Of a stretch of 64,000 nucleotides of DNA, positions 1 through 12,929 are shown one piece after another. Under the pieces are notes generated by a model. It had not been told where the DNA came from and did no database searches. It was given only the letters and a program-made list of their open reading frames with translations. Each line of letters starts with the position of its first letter. The stretch's first letter is position 1. The position numbers and the translations under genes were made by a program. The DNA is from Salminus brasiliensis (Eukaryota > Chordata > Actinopteri > Characiformes > Bryconidae), in the NCBI RefSeq assembly GCF_030463535.1, contig NC_132880.1:27540987-27604986 (forward strand), written 5' to 3'.

Positions 1-3000
1 GCCTCAAAACATAAATAGAACAGGTCAGTTCCCCCTGCCTCTCTTTGAAACATCACTACTAGAAGTCCCGTTCCTCTGTTTAATGTTTACTGACCCCCCA
101 GTGAGTGCCTTTTAATCCTCAAGCTGTGAGCTGAGGCGTGACACCCGTAGTGCTTTCTTTATGAGAGACCTCTGAAAATGAAAGATGTCTTGTGACACAG
201 TTGGAATAACAAAATATGGATATTCAGATATCTGGACATTCCAAGGGCATATTCACTTATCTGTGGAGTTTCCGTAGAGATGGAAAGAGAAAGCCTTTCT
301 TCACCTACAGCACACAAGCTCAGGTCCTTCTTCAATTCCAGTGGGACAGAATTCTACTGCTGATAAAATATAGGTGGTGCAAGAGAGCATTCCTGAAACA
401 CAGACAGATGGACTGTTAATAATTATGTAATAATTCCATATGCAGATAGTATGCAGGTTGGAAATTACCTGTTTAATTGGTGACAAACAATCAATGATTA
501 TTTTAAATGCTAGAAACCTGATCATTGTAATTGAATAATTATTAGGAATTTCATACTTCATTTCCTACAATTCATTTTCCTTTATGAAAACTCAATTGAA
601 ATTAAATACAAAAAAAGACAATAAAACAATAGCATGTATTAATGCATATAACAGATTTATTACAATTATTAACACAATTATTAACCTTCATGAACTTCTA
701 TGAGTTATCATGATTCTGTATGTACATTGTCTTTACAGTTGACTAACCCTTGTGTGTTGGTCACTGCAGTAAGCATTTGGCCGTATACATGGGAACATGT
801 ATAAAGTTTGGAATCTTATCCAAACATTAACCTTAAAAGACACTGAGCTCTTCAGTATGACCCGTATTCTACTGAAACAGTATTTGCATGGAGGTTACAT
901 AACACATCAGTTAAACATCTTAATTAACAGTGTTTAGTAAAACCATACATTTCTGAAGCATGTATGTGGCTATGGACTGTTGCTATGGATGGATATTATT
1001 ATCGTATGTAAATACTGGGTTATTTTCACTAGTTCATTACAAGCATGAGTCATGTAATAATCAACTGCTTAGTAAAAGCTGAAGAGTGGAGCTGAAGGAC
1101 TAAACTGTAGCTACGGGAGTGCTACTGCACCTCTTCACATTACATTCTTCTTATATTTTCCACATCTGTTATGTTTTTACTGCAATAACATACTGTACAC
1201 TGATGGACTTTTAATTCCATTGCCCCTCGCAGTGGTGACTAAACGTTTGAAACAACACTTTTTTACTCATCAGTAACCTTTAATGAAAAAACAACAACAG
1301 AATGTAACTAGTAGTGGTAGATATTTGCCATCCTTTTTAAGTGATTTTGGCAATTGAGACGTGAACTAGCATGCATCACCACTCCAAACCATAGGACATA
1401 GGTGTATATTGTATCGTCATTATGATTAAGTATATCTATTAATGTCATAACTCAGTTTATACCAACATGAATGGTAGTTGTGAATAATTGTTCAAATGTC
1501 TTTTTGTGTTAACCAACGATACCAAAAAAAGAACAAACATCTAAGAGTTTCTATCAGTATTCTGTAGGTCCTCATCTGGTCTTGGCTGTTTCACACAGCT
1601 TTATCATATTATCATAATCAACTATCATAGCCACCTAAACGTGTGTTTTGTGTGACAAAACATTACTGTTTACATGTTTGCCGTGCTTTTGTAATTGCTT
1701 GATGTTATTTTCAATGTAAAAAAGTTGTGAGTATAAACTGTAAAAGCTGTTGATACAAATGTTGCACTCATTGTATTACAGTCACATAGAATTAAATGTA
1801 TACTTTTGTAATTGCATTTGAGCAGCATGGCAAAAATAAAGTTAGATGAGTATTGTGGGCAGTTTCACTCGTGGATGTTTTGATAAAAACCTGTAAACTG
1901 AAAAGAGTAAGTACAAGTACACAAGTATTCAGTTTGAAGTACAAATCTAAAATAATAGCAGTAGCCTACAAAGCTTCATACAGAACCATCATCAACGTTC
2001 ACATGTGCAGCTGTTGTTTAGGCCATAAGTCTGTGTGTATTTTTGTATCTGGGAACCTGTACAATACTGAAATGTTAGGTGTATGGCTTGGTCTGATGAA
2101 CGTCATTTTGTTTGCACTCTTCCTCCTGGGTGAGGTCTACCACTGACACTGTCTAATGACTGAGTGTGTGTATATGTATGTGTGCATGTGTGTGTGTGTG
2201 TGTGTATGTGTGTCATCATGCTGGGGTGTTAAGGCCAACGCTACGACTGTCTGATTGAGCTCAGCACGATCCAAGATAGGGGTCAAGGGACAGTAGACAT
2301 ACAGTCTACTGTCATGGAAACTATAATCCTAACACAGAGAGAGCTCTACGTATTCATTTAATCTACTGTGGAAGTAAAGCCGACACTTACATAGCTTTAA
2401 TATAATTTATGATGCTGACCAGTAAACCAGCCTTCTGTAATATAATAAATTCTGCAAATTGTTTATAAGTGCATTTTACACTCTGATTCACTTAATTATG
2501 CTAATATTCAATGTGGCAAATAAATTCTAAAATATTTATTTAGGTCAGGTTTAGTGAGCCGTACTGTATATGTGGTTTTGGCTACATTGTCAACAACAGG
2601 TACTTTATGTCAGCTGCTGATGGAACTGAACAACTCTGAACAGTGGCTGGATTGAACAGAGAAGATCAGCAACCAGAAATGTGTTTCTACTAACAGTATT
2701 CTTCTAACCAACACTTCATACTACTGCAAGTATGTTTATTTGGAATTTTATTATGTGTAATTAATGTATAATGTATAATTTATAAAGTTGATAAAGACAA
2801 ACTCATGGTTAAGACTGAAAAATATTATTTGACAAAAAATTACTTTTGCACAGTACTGCATATGAAAATTATTGAAATCTAAACAAACTAAACATGATTA
2901 TCATGTCATTACTACATCATTTTTGTTACTTCATAATTTCAACAATTATTTTTATCTATGAATGACTTTTTTGTTCAATTATATCCGATTATGTGTTGTT

Positions 3001-3550
3001 TGTTAGCTTGATTTAAGGCCATACTAGCGTATACTAACAAATACAAATACATTAATCAGAATGATGACACAATGCGCCATTAACAGCACAAAGAAAGATT
3101 TTTCCAGGACATTTTAGAATTCTATATAGTAATGAATTGACATTGAAACTCATGCCTTTCTCTCTCATGTACACCTGCATCTGCTTACATTACACATGTA
3201 ATCATCTGAAATCAAATTGAAAGGAATATATCAACAAAAATAGAGGCAATGTGTGTGTGTTTGCTCATCTGCAATCTAAAGAGGCTCTTCAGAGGCCTTA
3301 GGAGAATAAACTGCAGCTCTAATTGTGTTACCTCGTAGGCCTGCATGGGACTCTTCAATTCATTCCTCTAGGAGTGCGATCAATATATCATTTGAACCAC
3401 TCGTCTACATTACAAAGCTTAATAGAAAGAGTCTTATAGGTGTGTGTGTCTGCATATGTGGGCATGTGTTTTGTTCTATTTTTCTATTTTTTATAATTCT
3501 ATTGGCTTTTGTCCTTAAAAAATAGTTTTTCTAAGAACATTTACTTGAAA
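1..3550. other. No gene seen
   Basis: AT-rich sequence with only short chance frames and one TG microsatellite. I recognise no repeat family or exon here. Confidence 0.6.
2163..2213. repeat. (TG)n microsatellite
   Basis: Imperfect TG run with TATG and CATG interruptions. Confidence 0.9.
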
Positions 3551-3599
3551 ATTCCTCATAAAACCTTAACCCATGTTTTTAAATGAAAACAATCAAGTA

Positions 3600-3930
3600 T
3601 CAAGTATCCTTTCCCTTTAACAGTGTGGTGTAACACCCTTGAGCAACTTTAACTTCAACCAAATGTTTCCTGTAACTGTTAATCAGTCCTGCACAACAAA
3701 TTTCGTTCCATTCTTTCTTCCAAAGTGTCTTTAATTCAGTGATGTCGGTGGGTTCCGAAATTTCAATCGAATGAAGGTCTACTGTCTAGCTCAGATGAGA
3801 CCATATCCAGTAAGGTCAGGGGTGCTTCTACACAGTGCTGATGTCTGTGGATACAGCTGTGAAGCAGGATTAGGTTTACCAAAGTATTCATGAGTCCATG
3901 CCATGATATCAATTATAGAAGCATTACAGT
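3600..3930 (-). mobile_element. Probable DNA-transposon relic
   Basis: TTCCTGTAACTGTTAATCAG and CCTGCACAACAAATTTCGTT with the following GATGTCGGTGGGTT match a repeat block I know from fish Tc1-like elements, read on the minus strand. The ends are not visible. Confidence 0.45.
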
Positions 3931-4489
3931 TTTTAAGACAGTGATGTGCGAGGGATCTGAGATCACAGCGTTTTAGATGTTCTAAATCCTATTGCCTTCT
4001 CTTTGGTAAGCACTGTTTGAGCTGGTGTTATGAGGACCGAGCTTTTTTCCAACCCTGGCATTATATCTAGCACTTGCCGAAACATGGATAGGAAGAGACA
4101 ACGGAGGCTGTTAGTGTGTCAAAAAAAAAGAAAGATGATTGATGCTGCAAAGTATGCTAAGAGATTTAATTTGTTGAAGCATAATTAGCGAGATTTCGAG
4201 GCCTTTTGTTTGGAACAAGATCCCTGAACTTTGAACCTATACCACTAAAACGAACCCCAAGAAATATTGAACAGGAGCGCCTTGTGAATCTTAAAATATG
4301 TAGGAACACATTCATACATATTTTACGACTTACAAGGAACTCCCATCCAAGGGTTGTGCTGTTTTGGCAAATACACACAACCTAGTCTGTCATGTACTTG
4401 AAGAAGAACTGAGAAAACAGCATTCGTCTTTTTCCGTTATGGAGCTTCTAAAAGAAATGTATGGACGGAAACTCAATTTCACATTCTAC

Positions 4490-4760
4490 TATGGGTTATG
4501 GTTAGGTTAAGTGTAGGTTAGGGTTAGGGTTAGGTTAAGTGTAAGATGTGGTTTGGGTTATGGTTAAGTTAAGTGTAGGTTATGGTTAGGTTAAGTGTGG
4601 GTTAGGGTTAAGTGTAGGCTGTGGTTAGAGTTAGAGTTAGGTTACATGTAGGACATGGTTTGGGTTGGGGTTAGAGTTAGGTTAAGTTTAAGTTGTGGGT
4701 AGGGTTAAGGTTAGGTTGAAGGTTATTTTAAGGTTAGAATTAAGTTTATGTGTAGTAGTT
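4490..4760. repeat. Degenerate interstitial telomere-like GTTAGG/GTTAAGTGTAGG array
   Basis: About 270 bp of imperfect GTTAGG-like units occurs, with a few exact GTTAGGGTTAGG dimers and a longer GGTTAAGTGTAG variant that recurs. The register drifts, so this is an old, expanded minisatellite rather than a true telomere. Confidence 0.8.
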
Positions 4761-5795
4761 TTAGGTTTAGGTTGAGTTTGTTGCTTTGTATCATTCTCTG
4801 TTCAGATCATCTGATTTTTGCACATCTGGGCTGCATGACAGTCTATATTTAGTAGATATCTACATTTAATTCTATATTTTAAATCCTGAAATGGTCTTTT
4901 GGTCACATATGTATGATTTTCTCTTGAGACCAGGCTGCCTTTTGCAAAGCTTTTTTGCTATTTACTAAAATATAATTGCAACACCTGTTAAACATCATAT
5001 GTTTCGTGTCACTTTGTTATTTAAACCTGTCACATCATTTGTGGTTCTCTGTAACAGCTTTTCTGGAATGTGACACAGGCATCAGTTTGAAAGATAAACA
5101 CATGTCGTGAAGTTAAACAAAGTTATTTAGGGTAAAAAATAGGTAAAAATAGAAACACCTTGTCTTTATACTATTTTTGTTGGAAGTCAAAATTAATTTA
5201 CAAATGAAAGCTTTCTGTTTTTGTTAACATTGAAGCAGAATATATATGTGGTATATATACTGTATAAAATATAAATAAGAGATTGTTTGCAGAGATATTA
5301 CTAAGGAGACATGTATGTATGCCTCAATGAGTCTCAATGTAATGTCTTTCTGTTTGCTCTGTGCAGCTGAGAGGCACTGTGTACAGAACCAGATCCATAA
5401 GAAATTCCAAACCTACTAATATCAAGCCTGTGGACAGAGGAGGAGAACGAAGAAGATGGGGCAAAGTAAAGGCAGGCTTCCTCAAACACGCTTTTTGTTC
5501 ACAGTCTTTTGCTCAGTTTAGTCCATTTTCATCTGAACAAAATTTGTTGACAGACTACTGATTTGCTGATAGCAACTTGATGTTTGAAGGAGGTTATTTA
5601 GATGGTCAGGAATTTGATATGCATTCTACAGCCCACAATAAACCTAAGGCTACATTCTGCTACTGGTCACACTAACTACACTGGCTCAATGTTTAAGTTC
5701 AGGTTCATGTTCAATCTCAAGTTAGGTCAAATGTTTATGCTGCAGATAATAGAAGAATGATATTTAATGTATGGGATGATATGTAAGAATGATAC

Positions 5796-5834
<39 letters not shown>

Positions 5835-7650
5835 TAATCTTAATTTAACCCCTTATGTTCTGTGACTTTTATTATACCCTAAGTTAGGGATTAGTAATCG
5901 CTAATTAATTACTGAAGTTCAAAATTCAAAGCAGTGCCAATCACCTGAGTTCTTCCTGAGTTATAACAGTGGGGAAGAGTTTCTGAGCAGTTTAAGAGGT
6001 TACCAGTTTACCAGTTCGAGTTTTACTCTTCGTTTATTCTTATTCCAGTAAACGGCTGTGTTAGAGAAGAATGCATCCCGGCCTGGTTTTTCAGTCTGGT
6101 TCATTATACTCTGTAGAAACAGAGGGAAGTTGATTCATTAGTTTGTTAGACAGGTATACTCCTTTAGCATGTGCTCAAACAAGTTTCACTTTCACAGACA
6201 GAGAGTTTAGCCCATGAATTTGTGTAGGCTGCTGTGATTAATGCTTAATGATTAATCGGTTACGTGTTTGTAGAGTTTGTTCATGTTGTTGAGCTTTTAA
6301 ATGATAAGTGGATGATGTTACTCTGGTGCCTGTGATCTTTGGCACGGTTAGTGAACATCACAGCAACTGAGGCAAATGGTTTTAAACAGTTTACATAAAT
6401 GCCTTCGACCTTTGCATAGTACTGCATTTAATACATGACCTAAAGTGTAGATCTGTCTTTTATCCTTTACTAAGCTCCATGTTTCACCTTCTCGGACTGA
6501 GTTTTTTGCCAGCAATTCACGCAGAGAATTTGGTGATGGCCCTATGAATCATTTGAATCTGCTCTCAGTGGAGTTACAGCATGTGCATTGCACTTTCTGT
6601 GCGCTATTATGTTTGGAAATTTTATATAAGAGATGCATGAGGTGTTTTTATGCACTTGGATGCCCTGTGATTTTTTTTTCCAAACAAGTATGGAAATCTA
6701 CCTAGTCCACTTTTTAGTTTGGTAAGTTTACATATCAAATAAGCAGACCATCATTTACAAATCAAGTTATTAATAGAAAACATTCAAATATAGTCCAATG
6801 ACCTACTTTTGTTTTTCTGCAGGAGATGAAGCTTCAGTAAATGTGCTCCCTAAATTGTGCAATGCAAGTTGCATCATGGTGAGGATATAAGGGGTTCTTT
6901 AGTGATGCTCATAGGCCATGGCATCATCTAGAGATGCCTGCTGCAGTTAAAGCCTATTGCAGATCAGGACCCATCTGGTTCCACTTCACCTGTACTAGTA
7001 TGAATATTAATATTATCGGCATCCATGACAGATGCTATAACTAATCCCTAGTCATAGAATATATATTTTTAATTAAATCAATTGCAGTATGTTAAATTCT
7101 ACAGGAGGACAGACACTGTGTAAGTTTTAGAAAATAAGTGTAATATTAGGATTATGAGGCAACGAGAAAGAGTCTTTAAACCCTTGACGTTAATTGAAGA
7201 TTCTTGCCATGTCTATTGGCAGTAAAAAGGCAGCCAAATGTCCCTTTATATTTGAATATTTTTTATCTACATCCAACGGCATGTCTTTTTGGTGTGTTCC
7301 AATCTGCACAGCTCGTCTGCTCAAAATAGAAGATTTCCATATATATCCTCCTCAGTTCTCTTCACTCTGTCAATGCACCTATCACTGCTGTTTCAGGGAA
7401 CTCTGACACCTATGTGTGCCTGTTTTGGCTTAGCTCTCTTGTTCTATCAACAATAAAAGTGTACCGCCGACAAGCTGAGATATTCTCATCCAGGCTGTTG
7501 CAGTAATTAAACAGTGATGTTATACAGTAATTACATACATGGCCAAACTACAGGCTTTGAGCTTCAAACCCTAAGTCTGCCAGTTCTGCAAGAAAGCAAC
7601 CAGTCGGGGTGTGTTGTATGTCTGAAACAAGAAATGAATAACCCTAACAA
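4761..7650. other. No gene seen; one weak exon-like piece
   Basis: AT-rich sequence. The only item of note is 5367-5465, a 99-nt open stretch with a good acceptor (TTTGCTCTGTGCAG) and donor (AAA|GTAAAG). No homology is recognised. Confidence 0.5.
5799..5829. repeat. (AAT)n microsatellite
   Basis: Ten perfect AAT units. Confidence 0.95.
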
Positions 7651-7659
7651 ATGACCAAC

Positions 7660-8345
7660 GGTGCCAAGTGCATTATGCCCCCAGCAGCAGTGGAAAGGAC
7701 AAAGAGACTCAGAAATGCACTCAGAAATGCATGTGTGTGTGTGTGTGTACGGCCTCGCATTCTGCAAGCACACATTTGCATGTAGATGAATGCACAGCCA
7801 GAGAATCATATGCATATGCACTCTCCAGTGTACTTCCAAGTGCACACACTCACATACACACGTACAGTCTCTCCCCTTGTCTCGCTCTCCTCTAACACCC
7901 AACCCCCCGCACCTCAGGCTCTGAAATTCATGTGCGAGATAAAGAAAGGAAGAGTGAGAGAGAGAGAAAGAGAGAGATAGAGAACACATGGCACGACAGC
8001 ACAGGAGGTTGCTGAGAAGAGGAGAGAGGAAAAAGGGGGAGGGGAGGAAAGAGGCAGGGAGATGGTGACACGTGAGGACAATGGAGAAGGCGAAAAAAAA
8101 AAACACAGGCAAGAAGAGAAACAGAAAGAGAGAGAGAGAGCGAGAGAGGGAGAGAAAGAGAGTTAGAATGAGATGCAGGCTGGTCTTGACCTACTCGCCC
8201 TTAACGGGGGGACTTAACCTCATCAACCCAGACACATTCCAGCACACATACACATGTGAACTTACACACACGCACATGTATGCATGCACACGAGCATGCA
8301 CGTGCAGACGCACACACTCGCAACCCAGACACATTTCGACCCTTA
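7660..8345. repeat. CA/TG and GA-rich low-complexity block
   Basis: Imperfect TG near 7733-7750, CA-rich stretches near 7840-7865 and 8240-8320, and GA runs near 7953-7980 and 8125-8165. Open frames here come from the biased composition, not from genes. Confidence 0.8.
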
Positions 8346-8399
8346 AGCCATTAACCCTTACAGCACTACAGTGAAACAAGCTTAACCTACACCGTGCAG

Positions 8400-8721
8400 C
8401 TACTGCATAGTACAACTACTACACTTTATTCACAGAGCTGAAGAAAGTGTGTGTTCCTGGCTTTTTTTTTTTTCAAATTAATTTCTTTTTAAGTAATCAC
8501 AGTAAACAAAAGATCATGTAGTACATATATACATACTGATACACATAGTACAAACACCAATCCTTCAATAATAATAAAGTGAAATAATATGGTATACAAA
8601 CCTCTCTAAGTTCTAGTTTAGTCCATGAAATAATCCCAAATTCCTTGTTCCACAGGCCCTTGTATTCCTAGCTTTTTAAAGATACGCTTTCACTAACAAT
8701 GTCATTTTTTTACATTTTGTA

Positions 8722-8775
<54 letters not shown>

Positions 8776-11030
8776 AAAGGAACAGATTATATGTACTAAC
8801 CTTTTTTTCTGAGATTAACTGTATTTAACCCCTTAAACAGCCTATGACCTGCCGATGGGCCCAAAGTGTAATTACAAACTTCTATTACCAAATAACAGCC
8901 CCACCAGTCAGCCTTTCTGCATTAAGGGGTAACCATCACATCTATTTTTCTCTTTGTGTCTGAATTCTAACATAGAATCCTAGAATGACTTTGCTTTGAG
9001 GGCACTATTTCCTACAGTTTAGCCCATTTGTAATTTATATATATATATAACTTTGCATCTCTAAAATGGAAACTTCACAGTAAAAGGAAAAACACTTGGT
9101 CACAATATAAAGCCCAACTGCCAAATTTACATAATGTCCAAAAGTAAAAAACAAAAATACATAACTAAAAAATGCATACAAACGTGATATACCAACATAA
9201 TATTAACACCGACTGTCGCTTTATATTTCTCTAAGAATATCACAAGCTTACACATGTGCCATGCACATGCACTGTGTAGCCGTGTCTCATCAGATATACA
9301 TTAAAATCCATCCACAATCCCTGTACAACAGCCTACCAATGCTGCTACAGTTCTTCCCTTAATCACAGTGCACACAATTGCAGTCCTCTCTGTTGCTGAA
9401 AAGGATACAGTTTTCGTTTCAACCAGTCAACAGTCAGCACAACGTCTCACTCCATAATTGCATATGATAGATGCAAACTGTACACGACCCACATTTACAG
9501 TGTGTAAAACCACTCAAATCTGTCCCAATCTGACTAAAAGCATTGCAGGCGTGTAGCGATGTGTTTACTAACACGGAAAAGCAGGTCTAAAATACTCCTA
9601 AATACACAAGTGAATAGTACACTGTAATTTAACACTGAATAATTCATTAATTATCAGATCTGAACCTCATTTTAGAAAACATCTAGTCATTTTATTTAAT
9701 TGAATTTAATCTATTATTAAATTATTTATTCACTCACTACGTTTTTAAAACAGACTCATTGAATGTTGAATTTGACTGTTTTTTAATTGCACAGTTGCTA
9801 ACTGCACGCACTGCTGTTAGTAAATCTGTTTCTAGTATGATCTTTAGGAAAGTATATAACTATCATATGTGATGAACCGTGCAGACAGCTAACACTCTTG
9901 CGCACCCTGCTCCCGGTACCTGCCCTCACGCCTCAAATGTATTTGTTTTTTGTTTTCTCAAATGTATTTGTTTTCTGGTAAAACTACAACATTTAATCTT
10001 AGTTTTCCCTGCTGGTATAAATCTGCAGTGTTTAATACAGATTAATTCTGTTAATTGGTTCCACCAGTTTAGTAGGGTTACTGGTTAGTGATGTGATGAA
10101 GGCTGGGGCTTTTTTAGTGGCCTGAGTAGCAGATGTCCAAATCTGATTGGATGGCATTAACAGAAGTGAACATCTCACCAGTTTTCTGGATAATCTGGCT
10201 CTTTACCACCAGTTTCTTAAAACTAGTAAATAACTGGAAACGGCTGCTCTGAGCAAAAAAGGGGTTGCAATTTTTTTTGTTCCCATTGGTTTAAGGTTAA
10301 AAATGGCTTTGATTTATATACAAATATACAGAATATACAAATCAGTCAAAAACAAACCCTAGGTGAAAGAAAGAAACAGACTATTAGTATCAATTATATG
10401 TGAAGTATTTCAGAGCTGAGAAAGCAATGTATTACCACATTTACCATCCATGAGAAGAAATACAATAGTGCCAAATTTAATATAAAATATGATAGTTTAT
10501 GTGAAATAAATCACTTGTATGTTAGCAGTTCTAGCAAAACATTACTTGTGCTCAGTGGTTTAACATACCTATAATTGTAAATGATAAAAGTGGGTACTTT
10601 TTTTACTTAAATAAAATGGAAACCCAGTATTTTTAAACTTTTTTGTACCTTTACAAAGGTATGGGACTTCCTTGACCTCTGTCTATAATTAACTATAACA
10701 GGAGGATCCTAAAAAAGGCACAAGAATGCTTTAATTCCCTTGTTTATAATTTACAACATGATGCACTTAGACATAGTAATTTAATCAGTTAGTTATTTTC
10801 AACACAGACCAGATCTTAAAGTATTTAACTATGGTTCAAGAAGTGTAGTAGAGGGAAGCTATGAGAATTTGACCTGGCAGTTGCTGCTTTGCAGCACAAG
10901 GATAGAACCCCTGCCTTGCTGAAGATCTAAGAATGGAATGTAAGAGTCGTGGAAAAAAAGGAGGACATAGAGAGGAATTTGGGGTATGAAAACTCTTGAC
11001 AGAAATGATAGTGATAAGTAGGGAATATAT
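8400..11030. other. No gene seen
   Basis: AT-rich sequence with a TTA microsatellite and poly-T runs; no exon or repeat family recognised. Confidence 0.6.
8725..8773. repeat. (TTA)n microsatellite
   Basis: About sixteen perfect TTA units. Confidence 0.95.
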
Positions 11031-11032
11031 AG

Positions 11033-11880
11033 TACACTCACTGAGCCCTTTGGAAGACTATACTAATACTGGCTAGGGCTTCCCTTTACTCTCAAAAGAG
11101 CCTGCTGACATGATTGTGTCACACTATTTGTGCAAAGAACACTTTTTCGTGATCTCCCATTCTGCCACATCCCAAAGGTGTTCTATTGGATTCAGATCTA
11201 GTGAGTGGGAAAGCCATTGAAGAACACTGAACTCATCATTATGATTTGCAACATGATGCATTACACTAAAGACTAGACTGGGGCATTCAAGCAATGATTG
11301 TATTGGTATTAACAGTCCCAACATGTGCCAAGAAAACCCTACACAAATACACCACCTGCACAAGCCAGGGCAGTTCGGGTCTCAGGATTCAAGCTGTTGG
11401 CACCAAATTCCAAACCCTACCAACAGTGTGCCTCAGCAGATTCACTGCTTCACTGGCCAGGCTATGAGCCTGTATCCACTGCAGCCTCAGCTTTCTGTTC
11501 TTGGCTGACAGAAGTTCAACCTGATGTGATCTTCTGCTGTTGTAGACCATCCAGCTCACCACAATTGTACAGAGTGGTGATACAATAGCCTTTCTGTCAG
11601 CTCAAACCTGCCAGGTCATTCTCTGTTGACCCTTCTCATCAACAAGACACTTCCGTTTGCAGTCACTGGATGTTTTTTTCCTGGAGATCAGCAGTTCTAG
11701 AAATACAAGTAAAAAGTCAAAATACAAATAAAAGTCAATCTGACACTGCCAATCATGCCACATTCAGATTGCTTTTTTTTTTCCATATCCCTATGGTTTA
11801 TGTGAACATTACCTGAATCTGCTGGCCAATTTCTGTATGATTTATGTTGACACATGATTGCCTAATTAGATCATTGCATG
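11033..11880 (-). mobile_element. Internally deleted Tc1/mariner element
   Basis: The element opens with TACACTCACTGAGC at 11033, the terminus of a very common fish Tc1 family. On the minus strand, 11250-11130 translates to EFSVLQWLSHSLDLNPIEHLWD, the C-terminal DDE region, with SHS replacing the usual SQSP. From 11380 to 11760 the N-terminal DNA-binding part is recognisable at the nucleotide level (ATCAGCAGTTCTAGAAATAC). The middle of the transposase is missing and the reading frame is broken, so this is a dead copy. Confidence 0.8.
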
Positions 11881-12027
11881 AAGAGACATCATCTTGTCCA
11901 TTTTTGGATGAATATTTCCTGGATTGCATGAAGAGACATCATCTTGTCCATTTTTGGATGAATATTTCCTGGATCTCCTGTCCAGGAGATCCAGGAAATA
12001 TTCATCCAAAAATGGACAAGATGATGT
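11873..12027. repeat. 50-bp tandem duplication joined to a 90-bp near-perfect palindrome
   Basis: A 50-bp unit at 11873-11922 is repeated exactly at 11923-11972. The second copy is then mirrored: 11936-11980 pairs with 11983-12027 as a 45-bp stem around a two-base centre (TC). It lies at the end of the Tc1 remnant. Confidence 0.9.
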
Positions 12028-12734
12028 TGCATAGCTTAAATCGGTAGGACGTGGATGCAGTAAAGTTAGAACCAGCATTACAGAAAGGCCAGAAATGGAA
12101 AGGGATGAGAAAACAGAACAGGACAGGAGTTGTGGATACGTGATGCAGGGTTAGGATTAAGACAGGAGGTAATGGAATGGGAAAGGAAGAGGATACTATG
12201 ATGTGGGGATAGATAAAAAGGAGATTAGAATTTGAGATTAGAATTAACAAAGGGGAGGTGGAGATAAAAAGGGAAGGTCGTCGAGAAAAGGCATTGTGTT
12301 GAAAGAGTCCAGGATTGACATTAAAAGCGTGGAAGCGGACATGAAGATGATGGGTAGGAGTAGAAGGCAGAGAACATGATAGATAGGAGGGAGAAGCCCA
12401 TGAAGGCATCATTGGTCATGCTGGTCATGACCAAATTAGGCGCAGGAGCCATTGCTGAGGAAAACAAGTTAGAAGCTAAGAGACATGAGGTACAAAAAAA
12501 GACTGAGAAGCAAAACCAAGATCACACAAAAAGAAATTAGTGAAATGAAGATGAGAAGCACAGGCAGAAGAGCATGATGGCTAGGCTGATGCCTGATGGA
12601 TGTCTGGAGATCTCCAATGAAATGGTTGATGTAAGTGTAGGACCAGAGAAGAATCTTATTAAACTTATTAACTTCAAGATGGTATGCAAAGAATGCAAAG
12701 GTGCCAGAGCCATGAGAGTGGTGTGAGACTGGGG

Positions 12735-12925
12735 AGGCATGTTCTAGATACATCGTATGTCTAAATGTTTGCGGTGCACCCATTTCTGACACACTTGCTG
12801 AGAGAAGTGTTCGACATCTAGTAGAAACCCTTTCCTGGACAATACAGACAGTTATTCCAAATAAAGATTTCATAAGAAACAATGAATAAGCAGGTGTCCC
12901 AATAATTGTGTCATTATACTGTAGA
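12735..12925. mobile_element. Short Tc1/mariner-derived remnant
   Basis: The left end resembles a Tc1 terminus (TATGTCTAAATGTTTGCGG) and the right end reads CAGGTGTCCCAATAATTGTG, as in the 3' end of the same family. Between them is a degraded C-terminal stretch (ACATCTAGTAGAAACCCTTTC). No coding potential remains. Confidence 0.55.
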
Positions 12926-12929
12926 TCTA

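Noticed and set aside
4166-4378. 70-codon frame on the minus strand near 4.2 kb
   Set aside because: Looks at first like a conserved exon but has no splice sites or recognised domain.
7564-8112. 182-codon open frame on the minus strand
   Set aside because: It runs over CA/TG and GA microsatellites, giving low-complexity Ser/Leu/Cys/His-rich translation with no domain.
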